From positions 1-45,559 of the forward strand of contig CANRFN010000036.1 of assembly GCA_947629915.1 (NCBI GenBank): 45,559 bases of DNA, given 5' to 3'. This DNA is from an uncultured Oscillospiraceae bacterium (lineage in GTDB: Bacteria > Bacillota > Clostridia > Oscillospirales > Oscillospiraceae). The translations under genes were made by a program, and so were the position numbers. The notes under the pieces were generated by a model. That model had not been told where the DNA came from, did no database searches, and saw only the letters and a list, made by a program, of their open reading frames with translations. Below, one piece after another: positions 42,317-45,559 of this stretch. How positions within the stretch are numbered: the stretch's first letter is position 1; every line of letters starts with the position of its first letter.

Positions 42317-45300
42317 TTAGCGGGTCAGGATCTCACAATAGTGCATCAGGAGAGCCGAGACCTCAGACCGGGAGGCGGACCGTCCTGGAGCCAGCATGTC
42401 GCTGCCCACTCCGTGGACCAGACCCTCTGCCACAGCCCACTGCACGGCGGCCAGGGCTTCGCTGCTGATCTCATCTGCATCGGTAAAGGTGCTGAGATCC
42501 GCTCTGGCGGAGACATCTGCACCGCGATAGGCTGCAAAGTTGTACATCATGGTGATCATGGTCTCGCGGCTGACATCGCCATCGGGTTCAAAGGTATCGG
42601 CACCGACACCGGTGGCAATCTCATTCTCTGCGCTCCATGTGACCGCGTCTGTGTACCAGGCGCCGTCTTCCGTGTCTGCATACACGGGATCGCCCATGGC
42701 GGGATCATCTGCCAGGTGGTACAGGATGGTGATAAAGCTGCCCCGGGTGGTGTTGTCCAGGGGGTTGAAGTGCTCATCGTCCACGCCGATCATCAGCTCA
42801 TGGCTGGAGGCAAAGGATACGCAGTTGTCAAACCAGTCTGTGTCCTTGACATCAGAGAAGGTCTTGCTGTTGTCCACCAGTGTAATGTTTGCCAGGCCGT
42901 TCACGGGGATGCTGATCGTGCCAGTCTCCGGGTCAGCCAGGGAGGTGCGGATGGTCTCCGTGGTGCCATCCTCCTTCATCAGCACGGCCACTGTGCCGTA
43001 GCTGCAGTCCGGATAGGAGACCTGCAGGGTGATGCCGCCGGGGATTGTCTCCAGGGGCTCGTCCCCTACGGTAACGGCCACAGAGACAAGGTTGTCCTCG
43101 TGGTATACGACCACGGACAGGTCGCCCTCAGATTCCGTGAGTTCCTTCAGGGTGCTTCCCGGCAGTGTCACAGAGGCTTTGCCCATGTCCACCCGGATGT
43201 CGGTAGTGGTCTCCGTGGCAATGGTCCGCACCGTGTCCTCGGGCAGTGTGACCATGGCCTTGTTCGTGCCAGTGGGAACCTTTGCCTCGACTACCACCGG
43301 GCCCTCGTTGTCCTCTGCTTTCGCCTGGGTGACCATGTCGGCGGCGGTCTCAGTATCCACCGTCACAACCTCTGCAACTTCAGAGCTTCCAATCATGCCC
43401 GGAATAGAGACCTCCGGCTTGGGGTTGCTGGTGGGCTTCGGTGTGGGAGTTGGGGTAGGTGTGGATGCGGGAGTGGGAGCGGGAGTAGGTGCCGGCGTGG
43501 GAGTGGGCACTGGTGTGGGAGTGGGCACTGGTGTGGGTGCGGGTGTGGGTGCCGGTGTAGGTGCGGGAGTGTAGCTGGGTACCGGAGTGGGTGCCGGTGT
43601 AGGTGCGGGAGCGTAGCTGGGTGCCGGCTCAGGGATGTACCCTTCAACGATCTCAAAGTTCAACGTGGCAGAGGCGGCTTCATAGATGTCTGTTGCTGCT
43701 ACGCTGGCGCGCACGGTGTACAGCCCGACTTCTGTGGGCGGTACGCTTGTGTAGGTGGAATCGGATGCACCCCAGACCTTGTACTCGTATGTGACCCTTC
43801 CTCCGGACGTTGCCTGAGCCCAGAAGTAAATATCTGGCGTCTCGCTGCCGTACTTATAGAAGGTGGTGGTGGGATAGTAGAAATTCACTCTGTTTGGCAG
43901 TTTCGCCGCAGCTTGTTGCACCGGCGGGAAGACGAGGGTGCAGGTGACTGAGCCGATGGGCGTGATCACTGTGACCGCCAAAACGGCAGGATCCGCAGAT
44001 ACCGCGGTGGGTGTCCCCGAAATCACGCCGTATGCGTCTATCGTGAGGCCTGCAGGCAGATCACCCACGGCCGTAAATGTGCATTCCAGATCTGCATCAA
44101 CGTTTTCAACCACCGGCCAAAGGTAGACTGGTGTGCCTACGGTGAGAGTCTCGGGCATATTCCGATAAGACAGGCTGATGCTCGGGGCGGGAGTCTGTTC
44201 CGGCCCGGGGGTCGGGGCCTGGGAAGGCTCCGGGTTCTGAGAGGGTGCTGGGGTCTGGGAAGGTGCTGCAGTCGGGGTAGAAGTCGGTGTTGGGGTGGGA
44301 GTTGGAGTTGGAGTCGGTGTCGGAGTTGGTGTTGGGGTGGGAGTTGCAGTCGGTTCTGTAGTCGGAGTTGGAGTAGGAGTTGGAGTTGTGGTCGGTTCCG
44401 GAGTAGGAGTCACGACCGGTTCCGCAGTCGGGGTCGGAGTAGGGGTTGGGGTCGGAGTCACGACTGGCTCCTTACTTGGGTCGAAATCCGTTGTGGACAG
44501 TACAGGGCCATTGGTGAAGCTGAGGGTACAGCCCTCTCCGTCCACGTTGTTCTCGCAGGGATGGGAGTCAATGAACTTGTGGCCGTTCAGCTCTTTATTC
44601 GCGCTGACAAGGAGCCAGGCTTTAGGGTCTGTGTTACCGGTACTGTCATTCCAGGTAACGTCTACGGCGTACCACGCGTCACCTATCTGTACATAGTTCC
44701 ACATGTGTCCCTCTTTCGGTCCGCCAGGATAGGAAGAAGCCATTCCATCCACCAAAACGCAGGGAATACCCGCTTTGTCACAGAGAACCTTAAAGGCCCG
44801 GGCATAGCCCTCACAGACGGGGCCATCCAGTCCACTTTTTCCCTCCAGGGCATTGCTGGCTTTCCGCATATCCCAGGGGCATTCGGGGGAATCAAGATCC
44901 GAATGGGTGTTATATTGGTTGTGCTCAAGCAGCCACTGGTTGAAATAGGTGATTTTCTCGGAGTTTTTAGTGGCGTTTGAAACTGCGCCTGCGCCCACGA
45001 TGCTATTTACGCTGGTGTTCATTGCGGTGATCGCCGCTTTTACCTCATCTGCAGACTTGAAGTGACTGTGTCGGCCGCTGATGGCATCGCCGTCTTTACT
45101 GGAGCAGAGGCCATACATCAGGTACACTGTCCGCTCTTCACTGCCGCTGACCCCATACGACCTTATGAAGTAGTTGGAGCCACTTTCTGTCCAGAATACC
45201 TCCGGATGATCGCGGTCAAAGGCAAAGCCGGCAGCAAGGATGGAGTTGACCTCCTTATTCAATGAACTACCGTATACTCCAAGGTTGCTTACCTCCGTTG

Positions 45301-45496
45301 CCGTGCTTTGAAGTACAGCAAGCAGAATGCAGGAGACCCGTACATCTTCATTATCTTTCATTACAAATTGATCGCCAATCTGTAAGCCGCTGAAGTCGGA
45401 GACTGGATTAGAGAGGTCATAGTACTGATCGTCAATGAGATAGTCTCTAACCCCATCGTTGTCTGAAGCTTCTACCAGAATATCATGATTTGGGTG
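42317..45496 (-). CDS. transglutaminase-like surface protein with three SLH domains (5' frame broken)
   Basis: Cell-surface protein of more than 1000 residues. A transglutaminase/CEP-like papain-fold domain has catalytic Cys in [11 protein letters not shown], His in [10 protein letters not shown] and Asp in [11 protein letters not shown] Pro/Thr linker (PTPTP...), a Big/Ig-like domain ([19 protein letters not shown]), a second Pro-rich linker and then three SLH modules ([13 protein letters not shown]... from about residue 830) follow; SLH domains anchor it to the secondary wall polymer. The frame is open to 45496 but has no signal peptide; ATG 45361 is the first Met in this frame and has no ribosome site or secretion signal. 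A signal-like segment lies upstream in another frame, so the true start is beyond a frame break or the window edge. Confidence 0.85.
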   Translation of the reverse strand, partial: HPNHDILVEASDNDGVRDYLIDDQYYDLSNPVSDFSGLQIGDQFVMKDNEDVRVSCILLAVLQSTATEVSNLGVYGSSLNKEVNSILAAGFAFDRDHPEVFWTESGSNYFIRSYGVSGSEERTVYLMYGLCSSKDGDAISGRHSHFKSADEVKAAITAMNTSVNSIVGAGAVSNATKNSEKITYFNQWLLEHNQYNTHSDLDSPECPWDMRKASNALEGKSGLDGPVCEGYARAFKVLCDKAGIPCVLVDGMASSYPGGPKEGHMWNYVQIGDAWYAVDVTWNDSTGNTDPKAWLLVSANKELNGHKFIDSHPCENNVDGEGCTLSFTNGPVLSTTDFDPSKEPVVTPTPTPTPTPTAEPVVTPTPEPTTTPTPTPTPTTEPTATPTPTPTPTPTPTPTPTPTPTSTPTAAPSQTPAPSQNPEPSQAPTPGPEQTPAPSISLSYRNMPETLTVGTPVYLWPVVENVDADLECTFTAVGDLPAGLTIDAYGVISGTPTAVSADPAVLAVTVITPIGSVTCTLVFPPVQQAAAKLPNRVNFYYPTTTFYKYGSETPDIYFWAQATSGGRVTYEYKVWGASDSTYTSVPPTEVGLYTVRASVAATDIYEAASATLNFEIVEGYIPEPAPSYAPAPTPAPTPVPSYTPAPTPAPTPAPTPVPTPTPVPTPTPAPTPAPTPASTPTPTPTPKPTSNPKPEVSIPGMIGSSEVAEVVTVDTETAADMVTQAKAEDNEGPVVVEAKVPTGTNKAMVTLPEDTVRTIATETTTDIRVDMGKASVTLPGSTLKELTESEGDLSVVVYHEDNLVSVAVTVGDEPLETIPGGITLQVSYPDCSYGTVAVLMKEDGTTETIRTSLADPETGTISIPVNGLANITLVDNSKTFSDVKDTDWFDNCVSFASSHELMIGVDDEHFNPLDNTTRGSFITILYHLADDPAMGDPVYADTEDGAWYTDAVTWSAENEIATGVGADTFEPDGDVSRETMITMMYNFAAYRGADVSARADLSTFTDADEISSEALAAVQWAVAEGLVHGVGSDMLAPGRSASRSEVSALLMHYCEILTR

Positions 45497-45559
45497 TCAA
45501 AAGGGTACCACCGGCCACAATACCGGCGGTGAGCGCCATCAAAAGGTGGCGATAGCCTG
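45484..45559 (-). other. out-of-frame signal-peptide segment of the SLH protein
   Basis: In a different frame from the main SLH-protein ORF this stretch reads YRHLLMALTAGIVAGG then TLLTP, a typical hydrophobic secretion signal, and stops at 45483-45485. The two frames overlap within 45483-45499, which is where the frame break must lie. It reaches the window end, so the true start may be outside. Confidence 0.6.

Overview
The window looks like a chromosomal segment of a Gram-positive anaerobe of the Clostridia, most likely an Oscillospiraceae-type gut bacterium. The evidence is a generally high-GC sequence with strong Shine-Dalgarno sites, frequent TTG/GTG starts, many intrinsic terminators, two TPP riboswitches, the ECF thiamine components ThiT and ThiW, a sortase-type surface adhesin, an S-layer-homology protein, an agr-type GHKL kinase/LytTR pair and pectin-active enzymes. 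The taxonomic call is inference; there is no rRNA or tRNA gene to anchor it.

Layout. 1-2.5 kb is a more AT-rich accessory patch with a C-terminally cut DUF262 gene diverging from an AAA-family ATPase. 2.5-5.4 kb (minus) is a tightly overlapping operon: small coiled-coil protein, ftsH, HdeD-like membrane protein. 5.6-10.7 kb (plus) holds a LytTR regulator, a GHKL sensor kinase and a membrane-anchored GH3 enzyme with swapped domain order. 10.7-13.3 kb is an AAA/PD-(D/E)XK gene bounded by two copies of a double-hairpin terminator element, the first copy still carrying the tail of a tetR gene. 13.2-15.5 kb (minus) is a TPP-riboswitch-controlled thiT, a Cof-type HAD phosphatase and tetR. 15.5-16.5 kb is a two-gene DUF5674 cassette between 80-bp direct repeats. 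17-22 kb (plus) is the housekeeping part: a LysM/G5/M23 cell-wall hydrolase, rpsO and pnp. 22-23.4 kb is a frameshifted AlbA_2-type gene. 23.5-26.8 kb (plus) is the thiW-thiM-thiC operon behind a TPP riboswitch. 27-32.6 kb (minus) is a giant Cna/SpaA-type adhesin. 33.2-36.5 kb (minus) is a damaged pst phosphate-transport operon. 36.9-37.7 kb is an ADP-ribosylglycohydrolase. 38 kb carries a candidate repeat RNA. 38.6-42.2 kb (plus) has a pectinesterase, a GH140-like hydrolase and a DGQHR-like protein. 42.3 kb to the end (minus) is a transglutaminase/SLH surface protein whose 5' end is out of frame.

How the genes work together. Two separate thiamine units (uptake by ThiT; salvage and synthesis by ThiW/ThiM/ThiC) both sit under TPP riboswitches. 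The CE8 esterase and GH140-like enzyme lack signal peptides and look like a small intracellular unit for pectin-derived oligosaccharides. The adhesin and SLH protein are cell-surface display proteins.

Decay and repeats are a recurring theme. pstS and the AlbA_2 gene carry frameshifts, pstB lacks its second half, the SLH protein has a frame break near its signal sequence, and DUF262 is cut short. Several direct-repeat or tandem-repeat structures mark likely recombination points. Frameshifts seen in one sequence could also be sequencing errors, and I could not check reads. I found no CRISPR array, insertion sequence, prophage or complete known defence system; the best candidates for something new are the repeat-bounded DUF5674 pair and the repeat RNA at 38 kb.
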